Shown: positions 37,893 through 48,235 of the stretch, one piece after another | How positions within the stretch are numbered: position 1 is the first letter of the stretch | Layout of the letters: each line of letters begins with the position of its first letter | NCBI RefSeq assembly: GCF_002902365.1 | Contig: NZ_PPQC01000046.1 | Location: forward strand, 1 to 64,000 | Direction: 5' to 3' | Source: Staphylococcus cohnii subsp. cohnii | GTDB taxonomy: Bacteria > Bacillota > Bacilli > Staphylococcales > Staphylococcaceae | DNA length: 64,000 nt | Program-made: the position numbers and the translations under genes | Notes under the pieces: model-generated | What the model was told of the DNA's origin: nothing | Database searches by the model: none | What the model saw: only the letters and a program-made list of their open reading frames with translations

Positions 37893-39617
37893 ATGGTTAA
37901 AGTAGATTTAACAGCATCACCCTATCATTTAAATGACAATCAAATAGCATGGGTAGAAGAAACACTTGGTACATTAACAGACGAAGAAAAAATTGGTCAA
38001 TTATTTTTTAACTTATTTTCTTTAGAAGGTGGCAAAAAATTTTTTGACGCAGACTTAACTAATAAAGATATACTTGAACGTTATCACATTGGTGGCGCTC
38101 GATATGAAGGTGGAAACAAAGAAGAAGTTCAAAACTTACTCAATGATTTACAAAGGCATACGAAAGTTCCAGTACTTGTAGCAGCAAACTGTGATTCAGG
38201 AGGAAATGGTGCATGTAAAGATGGTACATATATCGCAAGTGCTGCTCAATGTGAAGCTGCCCAAGATACAAAAGTTTCATATAATGCTGGTCTCGTTTCA
38301 GCACGTGAATCCTCAGCACTTGGTGTACACATTAATTTCTATCCCTGTGTAGACATACTTAAGAATTAGCGCAATACAATCGTTAATACACGTGCATATG
38401 GCACAGATGCTGAAACAGTTATTAAATATTCAAGTGCATTTATTGACGGCTTTAATGCTGAACGCGATATGATTACATGTATCAAACACTTCCCTGGAGA
38501 CGGTACGGAAGAGCGTGACCAGCACTTGGCGCTTGGAGTAAATGAACTATCTACCGATGAATGGGACGACAGCTTCCGAAAAGTTTATCAACATCACATT
38601 GATCGCGGTGTACAGATGATAATGGCAGGACATATTGCACAACCTGCTTATTCAAAAAAATTAAATCCAAGTCTCGAAGATAAAGACATTTTACCTGCAA
38701 CTCTTTCTTCTGAACTAATTACTGATTTACTAAAAGATGATATGAAATTTAATGGTTTAGTCGTTACTGATGCTAGCCATATGTTAGGTATGACTGCTTC
38801 TATGCGTCGCGAAGATTATGTTCCATTAGCCATTGCAGCTGGTTGTGATATGTTCTTGTTCTTCAATGATTTGGAAGAAGATTACCAATTTATGCTCAAT
38901 GGTTATAAAAACGGGGTCATCACAGAAGAGAGATTAAATGATGCCGTAAGACGTATCTTAGGTTTAAAATCACAACTCAATCTTCACATGAAACAAGAAG
39001 ACGGTTCAATCATTCAACCTCAAGAAGCATTAGATATTATCGGTTGTACAGAACATTTAGAAATGCGCGCAGAAGCAGCTGATTTAGGCATAACACTTGT
39101 AAAAAACACTTTAAATCAATTACCTATCCGACCTGAAACACATAAAAATATTATGCTTTATGTGATCGAAGGCGAAAAAGATGGCATCTATAAATCAGCG
39201 AATAACGTCACAGATGATATTATAAAAGAACTCGAATCTCGTGGATTTAATGTGACATTAAATGATGGTTCAACACGTATTAAAGGTAAAACATTAGAAT
39301 ATCGTGAAAAAGTAGACGCTGCGTTAGTATTTGCAAATATTATCGGCTATGCTGCTGAAAATAACTATCGCATTAAATGGGGTACAGCCATGAGCAATGA
39401 AATACCGTGGTATGTACATGAAGTACCAACCGTGTTTATTTCTACCAATTTCACGACTCACTTGCATGATGCAACAATGGTTAAAGCTTATATAAACGCT
39501 TATCATTCCAACAGAGAAAATATTAAACAAACCATTGATAAGATTATGGGAGAAAGTGAATTTAAAGGTCAATATAATGACTTAGTATGGACAGAAAAAT
39601 GGCAAGCAAAATTATAA
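37893..39617 (+). pseudogene. GH3 glycosidase (beta-N-acetylhexosaminidase-like) with in-frame stop
   Basis: A cytosolic glycoside hydrolase family 3 protein that would be 574 residues long. It has KHFPGDGTEERDQH (NagZ-like Lys-His), the nucleophile Asp in VVTDASHMLGMT and the C-terminal second domain ending near ...TEKWQAKL. An amber codon (TAG, 38367-38369) interrupts it after residue 158, at ...DILKN*RNTIVNTRAYG. Relatives have Asn-Trp-Arg here, so a single TGG to TAG change explains it. The frame continues intact behind it. The ATG at 37893 has GAAGGAG upstream. As written the product is truncated before the active site. A sequencing error is possible. Confidence 0.78.
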
Positions 39618-39667
39618 AAAAGCGAGTTATAATATCATGCTTAGGATATAATAACTATGCTTAAATT

Positions 39668-39709
39668 AAGGACTAATCTCTCACATTAAAATGAGATTAG
39701 TCCTTTTTA
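39668..39709 (+). terminator. Terminator after the GH3 gene
   Basis: Perfect 13-base stem AAGGACTAATCTC with GAGATTAGTCCTT, then T tract. Confidence 0.8.
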
Positions 39710-39941
39710 TATTGAAATACTTTCGTATGGGTATAGCTAGAGTATGTTTGTTCGAACTGTACACATTCACGTATTTCATTATCTACAGCGTCAACACAGT
39801 GCTCTTTTGTCTCCTTTTATAACGATCATAAAGCTAAACAAACTAATTTATACTAAAACTTACTAAACATACAAAATACATTTTATTATATATAATGCCG
39901 CTAAATCATATTATTCAATTTGATACCCCCTTTTCTATAAA

Positions 39942-39979
39942 ACCAAAATAACCCTAAAGCTTGTTATAGGCTTCAGGGT
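39942..39979 (-). terminator. Terminator after uidA
   Basis: On the minus strand, ACCCTGAAGC pairs with GCTTTAGGGT around a short loop, followed by a T-rich stretch. Confidence 0.65.
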
Positions 39980-40007
39980 GAATATACTTATAATTGTATT
40001 TAGTTGT

Positions 40008-41801
40008 TTATGATTTATAGCCAAAGTTAGGTATGTTTTCCCAACGTTTCTTGAAATAATGTGCAACTGCTTTAGGGCGACGTTCACGCGTGAATATTCC
40101 TTTTTTGTTTCCTTGGACACGGATAATATCTGCAGATGTTTCAAAATCTGCAAAATTCCATGTATGTTCACCAATAAATTGTGGATATTGATCAATGACT
40201 TCATGATTTGCTTCATAATAACGAATTTGGTACTCTTCCGTAAATAATTCATCATTTAGTGAATGTAATCCTGCTACTGTGTCCGCACCATATTCTGTAA
40301 ACATAATTGGCTTATGCGGTTGTTTTTCACTCCAACCATCTAACTCAGTTCTTAAAGCTTCTTTAGCAGCTTCCAAGTCGCCTGTTTGTGTATACCATCC
40401 GTAATATCTGTTCAGACATAATACATCTACTAAATCTTGAACTTGGCAATTATCCGGCTGTGACATTAAAATGGTTACGATTGTTACAGGTCTGTTTTGT
40501 GGATCGCAAGAACGTGCTAAGTTGACCAAGGGCTCAAAATATTCTTTTGCGCCTTCTTCAGTTGAAGCTGGTTCATTAGCTATTGACCACATTACTACAC
40601 ATGCATGGTTTTTATCTCTAACAATCAAATCTTTGATAACAGATTCGTGTGCTTTTTTCGTTCCAATTTCTTTAAATGTATCTCTTGTAGACACACCATA
40701 TAATACAGTGCTAAAGTTTAAATGCACGCCGACAGCAGTTGTTTCATCTATGACAACAATACCTTGTTCATCTGCCAATCGCATCATTTCTTCAGAATAA
40801 GGATAGTGTGACGTTCTAAATGAGTTACCGCCAATCCATTTAATCAGATTGAAATCCATAACGTTTGTTACTTCATTTAATCCTCGGCCATTATAATAGG
40901 TATCTTCATGCTTACCAAATCCTTTAAAATAAAACGGTTGATCATTGATTAAAAATTGCCCCTGTTTTACTTCCACAGATCGTATACCAAAACGCTCAGT
41001 ATAACTATCTACAGCTTGGTTATTATCTACTAACGTTACTTCTAAATGATATAAGTAAGCATTCAAAGGTTGCCATAAATGCGGCTGTTCAACTTTGATA
41101 GAACCCTGTGCACCAGTCGTTTCTGCTACAACCTTTCCCGCTTCATCTATCAATTTAATTAAGATATCATCCACTGGTTCATTGATGGAAACATTATAAT
41201 TTATATCTGCCACATTATTTTTAACTTCTGGAACAATTTCAATATCTTTTATAAATGTTTGTGGTGTTGTATAAATTTTAACGGGTCTATGCAAACCAGC
41301 ATAATTGAAAAAGTCAAAATTAGGTTTATTTCTTTTAATCAAATTACCATCTTTGTCTGTGGTTTCGCTATAATTACCAACAGGTAAAGTCGTTTCGTCT
41401 AATATATTATTTACACAAACCGTTAAACGATGTTTTCCTGTAGAGAATTTTTGATTTAATTCCACTTCAAATGGTAGAAATCCTCCTTGATGTGATGTGA
41501 GTTCTTGACCATCAATATAAACAGTTGCTTTATGTGTAGCTGAACCAAATCTCAACACAATACGTTCATCTGATAGTACGTTAGGTATCGTAAACATTCT
41601 TTCATACCAAACGTTTCCTACATGATTACGTATGTTTGCAGTCACGCCTTGATCATTATATGAACCAGGTACTGCCATAACTAAATCAGTGTCCAAAGGT
41701 TTCGTTACATCTATTTGATCATAGTTCTCTTCTAATTTAAACTGCCAAACACCATTTAAGTCTATGATACTTCTCTGTTCATTTGTTACTGGATATAGCA
41801 T
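40008..41801 (-). CDS. uidA: Beta-glucuronidase
   Basis: A family GH2 enzyme of 597 residues that releases glucuronic acid from glucuronides. There is no signal peptide, so it works on imported conjugates. The sugar-binding and immunoglobulin-like domains come first, then the barrel, with acid/base Glu in WSIANEPAS (near 410) and nucleophile Glu in [10 protein letters not shown] (near 500). Enterobacterial GUS has these at 413 and 504. The N-terminal [12 protein letters not shown] and length match staphylococcal GUS. It sits 36 bases behind the GPH symporter gene in one operon. Its ribosome site is GAGAGGAG. Confidence 0.93.
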   Translation of the reverse strand: MLYPVTNEQRSIIDLNGVWQFKLEENYDQIDVTKPLDTDLVMAVPGSYNDQGVTANIRNHVGNVWYERMFTIPNVLSDERIVLRFGSATHKATVYIDGQELTSHQGGFLPFEVELNQKFSTGKHRLTVCVNNILDETTLPVGNYSETTDKDGNLIKRNKPNFDFFNYAGLHRPVKIYTTPQTFIKDIEIVPEVKNNVADINYNVSINEPVDDILIKLIDEAGKVVAETTGAQGSIKVEQPHLWQPLNAYLYHLEVTLVDNNQAVDSYTERFGIRSVEVKQGQFLINDQPFYFKGFGKHEDTYYNGRGLNEVTNVMDFNLIKWIGGNSFRTSHYPYSEEMMRLADEQGIVVIDETTAVGVHLNFSTVLYGVSTRDTFKEIGTKKAHESVIKDLIVRDKNHACVVMWSIANEPASTEEGAKEYFEPLVNLARSCDPQNRPVTIVTILMSQPDNCQVQDLVDVLCLNRYYGWYTQTGDLEAAKEALRTELDGWSEKQPHKPIMFTEYGADTVAGLHSLNDELFTEEYQIRYYEANHEVIDQYPQFIGEHTWNFADFETSADIIRVQGNKKGIFTRERRPKAVAHYFKKRWENIPNFGYKS

Positions 41802-41837
41802 ATAAATGCTCCTCTCATAAAATTAAATACAAAATAG

Positions 41838-43241
41838 TTATAATTCCTCTCTAAGTGCTAGTTCTTTAACAATTTGTTTATGTTTCTGATCTGTTAATGG
41901 GTATGCAATGAAGAAAAGTATCACTGCAACTAAACAAATGACTGCGGGCACCACAAAGAATAATATTTTTAAACCGAATATTGTATCAGGCGTTTGTGCC
42001 GCATTAGGTACATAACCAATAATTGTTAATGCCATACCTGGTATAAAACCTGCTAAGCCTTGTGAAATTTTTCTAGTAAAACTATAACTTGCATAAATAA
42101 TACCTTCAGATCTAAGTCCTGATTGCCATTGTCCGTATTCTACAACATCAGCTATAAACGCCCATGTCACCGTATTTGGAATAACTAAGAATAATTGTGC
42201 AATCGTGTTAAATATTAAGAAAAGTACAATTTGCTCTGAAAATAACGAAAAGTTCACAATTTGGAAAATAATAAAACCACTTACGCCTATGACTGCTGTC
42301 ATTTTTTTACCTACTTTTTTACTTAAGAAAGTAGTTAGGAATAATGCTGGCATTAAAACAATAAAATTCAATGTACTTACAATTCCTATTAAATTATCAA
42401 AACCAAGTACATTTTTGTAATAATATAGTTGCGCACCTTGTTGTAAAAATAAAGCAGTAATCGTTAACAATGTATAAATTGCTAGAATTATAAATGGTCT
42501 ATTTTTCAGTAAATTAAAAAACGCTTTACGCCTTAAACCTTTTACTTGCGGACGTTCAATTGTATGACGCTCTTTAACCCCCTTATAACACAACATATGT
42601 AGTGTCACACCTGCAATTGCAAGTATTCCTACTGCAATCGGATAACCAATCGCATGATTCGGAAATAAACTTACTAACGGAATAATAACAATGCCTGAAA
42701 TAAACATGGCACCTTGTGACCCTAAATTACGAAACACTGATAATTGTGTTCGATCATCCGCATTAATCGTCATTGAGGCAGACAATGAACCATAAGGTAT
42801 ATTCACGACAGAATAAGCAGCATTTAATAGTAAATATGTTCCAAATGCCCATATAATTTTACCTGTTTCACTGATATCAGGAGAAATAAAAATTAAAACA
42901 GTCAATATTTCTAAAGGAACGCTCCCATATAAAATAAATGGTCTAAATTTTCCCCGTTTTGAAAAATTCTTCTGATTATCGACAAGAGTTCCTACACCCG
43001 TGTCTACAAATGCATCGAAAAATTTAGCAACTAAAAATACGAGACCACCAACGGCAGACGGAATTCCCAAAATATCTGTATAAAAAAGCAGTAAATAAAT
43101 TTGCCCCATATCAAACATTAATCCGTTTCCTAAATCCCCAAATCCATAAGCTAGTTTTTCTTTGAATTTTAATTTCGGTGATTCAATTTCGTTAAATTTT
43201 TTCAATTTCTTATTTGCCGGTTTTAATCTGGCTGTAACCAT
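41838..43241 (-). CDS. uidB: GPH-family glycoside:cation symporter (UidB-like)
   Basis: A 12-helix transporter of 467 residues in the glycoside-pentoside-hexuronide family (MelB fold). KLAYGFGDLGNGL near the start and DTGVGTLVDNQ with KRGKFRPFILYG are family loops. The C-terminal half contains ADVVEYGQWQSGLRSEG, another GPH signature. Lying directly before beta-glucuronidase, it probably imports glucuronides with Na or H ions. The start ATG has GAGGTAA upstream. It is the first gene of the operon, with promoter and cre upstream. Confidence 0.87.
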   Translation of the reverse strand: MVTARLKPANKKLKKFNEIESPKLKFKEKLAYGFGDLGNGLMFDMGQIYLLLFYTDILGIPSAVGGLVFLVAKFFDAFVDTGVGTLVDNQKNFSKRGKFRPFILYGSVPLEILTVLIFISPDISETGKIIWAFGTYLLLNAAYSVVNIPYGSLSASMTINADDRTQLSVFRNLGSQGAMFISGIVIIPLVSLFPNHAIGYPIAVGILAIAGVTLHMLCYKGVKERHTIERPQVKGLRRKAFFNLLKNRPFIILAIYTLLTITALFLQQGAQLYYYKNVLGFDNLIGIVSTLNFIVLMPALFLTTFLSKKVGKKMTAVIGVSGFIIFQIVNFSLFSEQIVLFLIFNTIAQLFLVIPNTVTWAFIADVVEYGQWQSGLRSEGIIYASYSFTRKISQGLAGFIPGMALTIIGYVPNAAQTPDTIFGLKILFFVVPAVICLVAVILFFIAYPLTDQKHKQIVKELALREEL

Positions 43242-43772
43242 AAGGATTACCTCTTTCCACTATCGAAACAACATTTGTGCACCTCATCTTTGCAGTTTCA
43301 TAGTCTGTTTTATTGAATGTGGCCATCAATCATAACTTCCCCCATAGAATTGAGAGCGTTTTCTTACGTACATAAAAAATTTTAAACCCTCTAGAATAGA
43401 TACGCTTATTATTTTCACGTGCATACACCCTTAACACTTTTTGATAGAGCTCTTACTTTTATTATATTTTTATAATGACAACAGTCAATAAAAAATAACA
43501 ACGTTGTTAAAATTGTGTCTTACTTATCCATCTATGCTATTTTTTTCAACTATTGCTAAAGTCTGTAATAACGCCAATCCAAATTGATACTATACTTTAT
43601 TACATACAATTGCGCGGAAAATATTAAATTAGCTCTAAGTTTAATGTGAATTGGTGCTATTTTAATTATTTTCAGAGATAATTATGATTTTTTTGATATT
43701 TTCCTAATTTTTTACAATTTTTTTACAATTTTTTTATTGAATATTTAATTTTCTGATTTTTCATTATATCTA
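43242..43772. promoter_or_regulatory. Control region of the glucuronide operon
   Basis: On the minus strand the promoter is TTGACT (43488-43483), 16 bases, TATAAT (43466-43461). Upstream of it is a perfect 14-base palindrome TAACAACGTTGTTA (43496-43509). A cre-like site TTGAGAGCGTTTTCTT (43350-43365) falls in the long leader. The remaining 260 bases next to the AraC gene are AT-rich with repeated ACAATTTTTTT stretches and no gene. Confidence 0.6.
43461..43509 (-). promoter_or_regulatory. Promoter and palindromic operator of uidB-uidA
   Basis: -35 TTGACT and a consensus -10 TATAAT with a 16-base spacer. The palindrome TAACAACGTTGTTA centres about 20 bases upstream of the -35. Its CG-centred symmetry is typical of LacI/GalR or some GntR proteins rather than AraC proteins. 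Confidence 0.65.
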
Positions 43773-44987
43773 CTAATAAAATTCTTTATGTTCCGTCCGA
43801 TATTTCAATGGTGTCTTGCCATATTGCTTTTTAAAACATTGTGCGAAATAACTTTGTTCCTTAAAACCAACATATTTTGCCACTTCGGCAACAGTCATTT
43901 TTGTCCGCGCTATTAAGTCACGCCCTTTTTTTATTCTTAGTGCTGTAATAAATTGTGATAAAGATTGATGACATTCCTGATTAAAAATTCTTGATAGATA
44001 ACTAGGTGCCAAATTCACATAATTCGCTAATTCTTCTAAAGTTAAATTACTATCTAAGTTTCTTTCAATATATTGAATCACTTTACTTACTTTAGGGCTA
44101 AAGGCATTCGCTTTAATTTTCATAGCCCTTTCTGCATATTCCTTTACAATTGCATACGTTAATTCTTCCAATACTTCTACATCCAATGTCCGATCAATCA
44201 TTGCAGCATATCGAGCGGATATTTCATCGATATGTATAAGACTTACACCCGCTTTTTCACCAGCTTTACAGCATAAAGTATTGATCAAATATGCTTTATA
44301 TTGTTCATTTGATAGATCATCCTTCACTCGTCGTAAACCAGTCACAGACAAACTCATCTTTTTTAAAATCGTTAATGCTTCTTCGACATTTCCGTTTTCT
44401 ACTGCAGTCAACAATTGATTTTCTAAATTATATCTATATTCTATTTCTTGTAATGTGTAATCACTTTGAAGCTTAGAATCAGCTAAAAATGTTTCATTTG
44501 CATGAAAACTGAAGTCAATTTCTACCGTTTCATAGACAATATTTCTTTTCTTCAAAAAACGAATTGCTAAACGACACATTTTTTGTGCTTTAACATGATG
44601 ACATATTGGTATTTTAAGTAGATATTGTTTCAGTGTAGGCAGCTTAGAAATTTTAATATTTAAATTAAGTAACATTTCATTACATTGGCGCTCATTGGGT
44701 CGTTTATCCATATAAGGCCCAATAATATATATTTTTCTATATTTTTTAAATTTAAAAATCAAAAAGCTAACATTAAAACTATTTTTATAGTGATAAATTT
44801 TATTACTTTGCATATGCACAATAAAATGTTTCAACTCATTTCTATATTGTTTTTTGGTAGTATTCATAAAAGGTGTCTTAATATGGTTACTAATCTCCTT
44901 TATGTTGTCCATATCATAACCTTCTAACTGAATACCCAGCAATTGTATAGCATGCATTTGCAATATTTCTAGCGTTTCATTTTTCAT
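43773..44987 (-). CDS. AraC-family transcriptional regulator
   Basis: A regulator of 404 residues. The C-terminal 100 residues hold the double helix-turn-helix: LTLEELANYVNLAPSYLSRIF and MTVAEVAKYVGFKEQSYFAQ, ending RTEHKEFY. The N-terminal 280 residues show no recognised sensor domain and no membrane helix. I use the ATG at 44987, preceded by TGGGGTG; an upstream in-frame start lacks a site. It lies upstream of the glucuronide operon on the same strand and could regulate it, or the YkvI permease behind it. Confidence 0.82.
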   Translation of the reverse strand: MKNETLEILQMHAIQLLGIQLEGYDMDNIKEISNHIKTPFMNTTKKQYRNELKHFIVHMQSNKIYHYKNSFNVSFLIFKFKKYRKIYIIGPYMDKRPNERQCNEMLLNLNIKISKLPTLKQYLLKIPICHHVKAQKMCRLAIRFLKKRNIVYETVEIDFSFHANETFLADSKLQSDYTLQEIEYRYNLENQLLTAVENGNVEEALTILKKMSLSVTGLRRVKDDLSNEQYKAYLINTLCCKAGEKAGVSLIHIDEISARYAAMIDRTLDVEVLEELTYAIVKEYAERAMKIKANAFSPKVSKVIQYIERNLDSNLTLEELANYVNLAPSYLSRIFNQECHQSLSQFITALRIKKGRDLIARTKMTVAEVAKYVGFKEQSYFAQCFKKQYGKTPLKYRTEHKEFY

Positions 44988-45121
44988 AAAAAACACCCCA
45001 TTCCTTATATTTTTATTATATCTAAATATTAAGGAATAGAGTATCAAATAAATAAAAAATATTTAATTTATTTTTAGTATTTTATATATTTAGTCATGTA
45101 AGGCTATTGATCACTCTGTGT

Positions 45122-46192
45122 CTATTGTTTCTTACCCAATTTTAATTTAAACGGCGCATAGAATAAGACAAAGATAAGCACCAAACCTAAATAACCGATT
45201 AATGGATAGAAGATTGCTACCAGATCTGTAAATCCGACAAAACTTAAGCAAAGTCCTACAAGGATTGTAATAGTATAAAATATCTTAAAACGTATAGAAT
45301 CTACAACAGTGAAACGTGTTGCAAATGCATAAAACATACCTAGTCCTGTATTGAAAATCATACCAAATATCACGATTGCCATAATGATACCTAGAATTGG
45401 TGATATATGGTTCACAATACCTAACATAGGCATTTCCATATTACCGACAATATTGATTTGTGTAAAAATTGCTAAATGACTTAAGACAATCATAGCACCC
45501 AATATCAGGCCACCTACTAAGCCTCCAATTGCTGCTACTTTTGAATTTTTTTCTGCTCCACCCATTACAATAGCCATTGAAGCACCTACTGCTGTATTAA
45601 ATGAAGCATAATTAATACCTGCAACAAACCAATTAGGTAATGTCGAAGGTTTCGCATCTGAAATTGTATTTAATTCAGAAAATGGTACATTTGTAGTTAA
45701 GAAACTATAAATCGAAATAATTAATATAAAAATAATTAAAAACGGCGTAATATTGCCAATAACTTTAACTACACCTTCTACCTTTAACATTCCTGCAAGG
45801 ATGATTAATACAGTCATTAATAATGTACCAACGAGCGATGGTACCCCAAATTGTTGATTTAAGTTTGACCCAGCACCTGCAATCATCACTACACCGACAC
45901 CAAACAAAGTAAAGATAATGACTAAATCAATAATCCATCCCAATAATTTTCCAAATAATGATTTTCCAGTAATATTATGTATAACGACTTTATGTGAATC
46001 TGTATCAAACTTACTCCCTAACCAAACAAGCATCATCCCAACATAAGCAAACAACGCTGTGGTAATGATAGCACCCAAAGTGCCCAAAATACCAAAACTA
46101 GTAAAATATTGCAGCACTTCTTGTCCAGAAGCAAATCCAGCACCAACGATGACACCGATAAAAGCACTAGCAATCAGTAATATTCTTTTCAT
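45122..46192 (-). CDS. YkvI-family membrane permease
   Basis: A membrane protein of 356 residues with about ten helices. The N-terminal IGVIVGAGFASGQEVLQYF is a signature of the YkvI group, distant relatives of amino-acid/Na symporters of the APC/LeuT fold. The substrate is not known. Two ATG codons lie in tandem behind AAGGGGG; the second (46192) has the better spacing. It is transcribed alone. Confidence 0.8.
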   Translation of the reverse strand: MKRILLIASAFIGVIVGAGFASGQEVLQYFTSFGILGTLGAIITTALFAYVGMMLVWLGSKFDTDSHKVVIHNITGKSLFGKLLGWIIDLVIIFTLFGVGVVMIAGAGSNLNQQFGVPSLVGTLLMTVLIILAGMLKVEGVVKVIGNITPFLIIFILIISIYSFLTTNVPFSELNTISDAKPSTLPNWFVAGINYASFNTAVGASMAIVMGGAEKNSKVAAIGGLVGGLILGAMIVLSHLAIFTQINIVGNMEMPMLGIVNHISPILGIIMAIVIFGMIFNTGLGMFYAFATRFTVVDSIRFKIFYTITILVGLCLSFVGFTDLVAIFYPLIGYLGLVLIFVLFYAPFKLKLGKKQ

Positions 46193-46684
46193 CATGTTAC
46201 CCCCTTATTGAGTCTACTATATACAACTTAAATAAAATTTCAATTATAATAACTATGATTATTGTATATTTGGCATCTAAACTACTTAAAATTTCTACGA
46301 TTACTCAATTTTATCATTTTATCCATAATTTATGTTGAAATACTTAAAAGACTAAGCAATTCATGCAAAATAGCATTTGGAACATAAACCCTAGAAAAAT
46401 AACATGAAGATGATTTAATTCAGTCCATCTGTGTGATTCATTGTTACTCATCAATACTACGACTTATTTATGTCTAAATTCACATTAAAATATTTTTAAA
46501 AATAAGGACCTATATTAACCCAAGTAGTAAATCAATGACCTAACTATAATTAAAACAATATTGAAAAAGGCAATTTCTATATGATTTCAATAGAAATTGC
46601 CTTTTTTCACTTGTTCAAGAACTTTATGTTCCAGACTCTATTTCGTAACACACACCCATTTATATGTGTTTTTATGTGATTTTA
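46193..46684. other. Intergenic region before the gnt operon end
   Basis: The gap carries a good terminator at 46564-46607 and otherwise AT-rich sequence. No reading frame with a ribosome site, operator or repeat could be supported. Confidence 0.4.
46564..46607. terminator. Terminator of the gluconate operon
   Basis: Stem AAAAAGGCAATTTCTAT with ATAGAAATTGCCTTTTT; A and T tracts on both sides. Confidence 0.8.
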
Positions 46685-48043
46685 TTATACAAAGATACTT
46701 AATATAAAAATAAAAACTAGTCCTGAAACAGAAATAACCGTTTCAAGTAATGACCAAGTTAGAAACGTTTCTTTAACAGTTAAACCAAAATATTCTTTAA
46801 ACATCCAAAAGCCTGCGTCATTCACATGAGATAAGATAACACTACCTGCGCCAATTGCTAATACTACTAATGCAACATTCACGTCCGATGATTGTAGTAA
46901 TGGCAATACAATGCCTGTTGATGAAATTGCGGCTACTGTAGATGAGCCTAAAGCAATTCTTAAAACGGCTGCAACTACCCATGCTAGTAATATAGGAGAC
47001 ATTTCAGTACCTTCAAACATTTTAGCTATTGTGTCACCAACACCACCATCTATCAGTACCTGTTTGAAAGTACCACCGCCGCCTATAATTAAAATCATCA
47101 TTCCAATAGGATAGATTGCGTTTGATACAGAATCCATGATTTCAGCATTTTTTCTACCTTGTCTGACACCCATTGTTATAATTGCAAACAAAACGGCAAT
47201 TAACATCGCTGTACCAGCAGTACCTATAAAGTAAATGAAGGATTCAAAGCCATTTGTCGCTTCTTCATTACCCGTCACTAACTGAACAATTGTAGAAAGT
47301 AACATAAGAATAACTGGTGAAATTGCAGTTAGTAAACTGATACCAAATCCAGGCATTTCAGACTCTGAAAATTCTTTTTGCGCACCTAAAGCTGAGATAT
47401 CACCTTCGCGTTGATAAGCAGTTGGCGTAATTTTTTGTGCCACTTTATTAAATAATGGCCCTGCAATAATGGTAACAGGTATTGCTATAATTATACCGTA
47501 AAGTAACACATGACCTAAATTAGCTTGTAGTTCTTTAGCAATTACTACTGGTCCCGGATGTGGTGGTAAGAATCCATGTGTCACAGATAGTGCTACAACC
47601 ATAGGAAGTCCAAGTTTTAATTGTGATACATTCGCGCGTTTTGCAATTGTAAATACTAATGGTATTAATAGTACTAATCCTACTTCAAAGAATAACGCTA
47701 TACCTACAATAAAGGCTGCAATCAACATTGCCCATTGTACGTGTTTGTGTCCAAACTTTTTAATCAATGTATCGGCAATACGTGTAGCACCACCACCATC
47801 AGCCAATAGTTTACCTAAAATCGCACCTAAACCAAAAATTAGAGCAATATGTCCTAAAGTACTTCCCATACCATTTTCAATGGTTTCTATAATTTTATCT
47901 AACGGCATTCCGAGTAAAATAGCAGTGATAATAGATGTAATAATTAATGATATAAATGTATTTAACTTCAAGAAAATGATTAATGATAATAATACAACGA
48001 TACCTATAACCACTGTAATTAATGGCCAAATTGTTTCAAACAT
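46685..48043 (-). CDS. gntP: Gluconate:H+ symporter
   Basis: A membrane carrier of 452 residues with about 12-14 helices, of the GntP family. Family stretches are GLGAILGKLLADGGGATRIADTLI, LVALSVTHGFLPPHPGP-like (here VVALSVTHGFLPPHPGPVVIA) and the late SHVNDAGFWMFKEYFGLT. It imports gluconate for the adjacent kinase. The ATG at 48043 has AAAGGGGAGA upstream; an earlier in-frame codon at 48064 overlaps it. A separate cre-like site lies 64 bases upstream, in the gap to gntK. Confidence 0.92.
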   Translation of the reverse strand: MFETIWPLITVVIGIVVLLSLIIFLKLNTFISLIITSIITAILLGMPLDKIIETIENGMGSTLGHIALIFGLGAILGKLLADGGGATRIADTLIKKFGHKHVQWAMLIAAFIVGIALFFEVGLVLLIPLVFTIAKRANVSQLKLGLPMVVALSVTHGFLPPHPGPVVIAKELQANLGHVLLYGIIIAIPVTIIAGPLFNKVAQKITPTAYQREGDISALGAQKEFSESEMPGFGISLLTAISPVILMLLSTIVQLVTGNEEATNGFESFIYFIGTAGTAMLIAVLFAIITMGVRQGRKNAEIMDSVSNAIYPIGMMILIIGGGGTFKQVLIDGGVGDTIAKMFEGTEMSPILLAWVVAAVLRIALGSSTVAAISSTGIVLPLLQSSDVNVALVVLAIGAGSVILSHVNDAGFWMFKEYFGLTVKETFLTWSLLETVISVSGLVFIFILSIFV

Positions 48044-48106
48044 AATTGTTCTCCCCTTTAACACTTAACATAATCGTTCATAATATCAAAAGGGCTTGCC
48101 CTCTCA

Positions 48107-48122
48107 ATGATAACGCTTACTT
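48107..48122. promoter_or_regulatory. cre-like CcpA site upstream of gntP
   Basis: ATGATAACGCTTACTT matches WTGNNARCGNWWWCAW at all but one position. It suggests catabolite repression of the transporter in addition to the operon promoter. Confidence 0.55.
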
Positions 48123-48235
48123 AAATGTTTAAAATTTTAAATTTTTTAAACTGAATGAAATGATAGCCTTAAATGGAATTTACATATTTTTATTTATAGC
48201 TTATCATTCACTCAGTTTGTACCAATAAATCGTAT

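Larger units (their letters stand above)
39618..40007. other. Intergenic region with two terminators
   Basis: The convergent gap holds the terminator of the GH3 gene (39668-39709) and that of the uidA gene (39951-39979). Between them lie about 240 bases with no reading frame, repeat or regulatory site that I can support. Confidence 0.5.

Noticed and set aside
38469-39617. Second part of the GH3 gene as an independent gene
   Set aside because: It has no ribosome site and is in the same frame as the first part; one nonsense codon explains the split.
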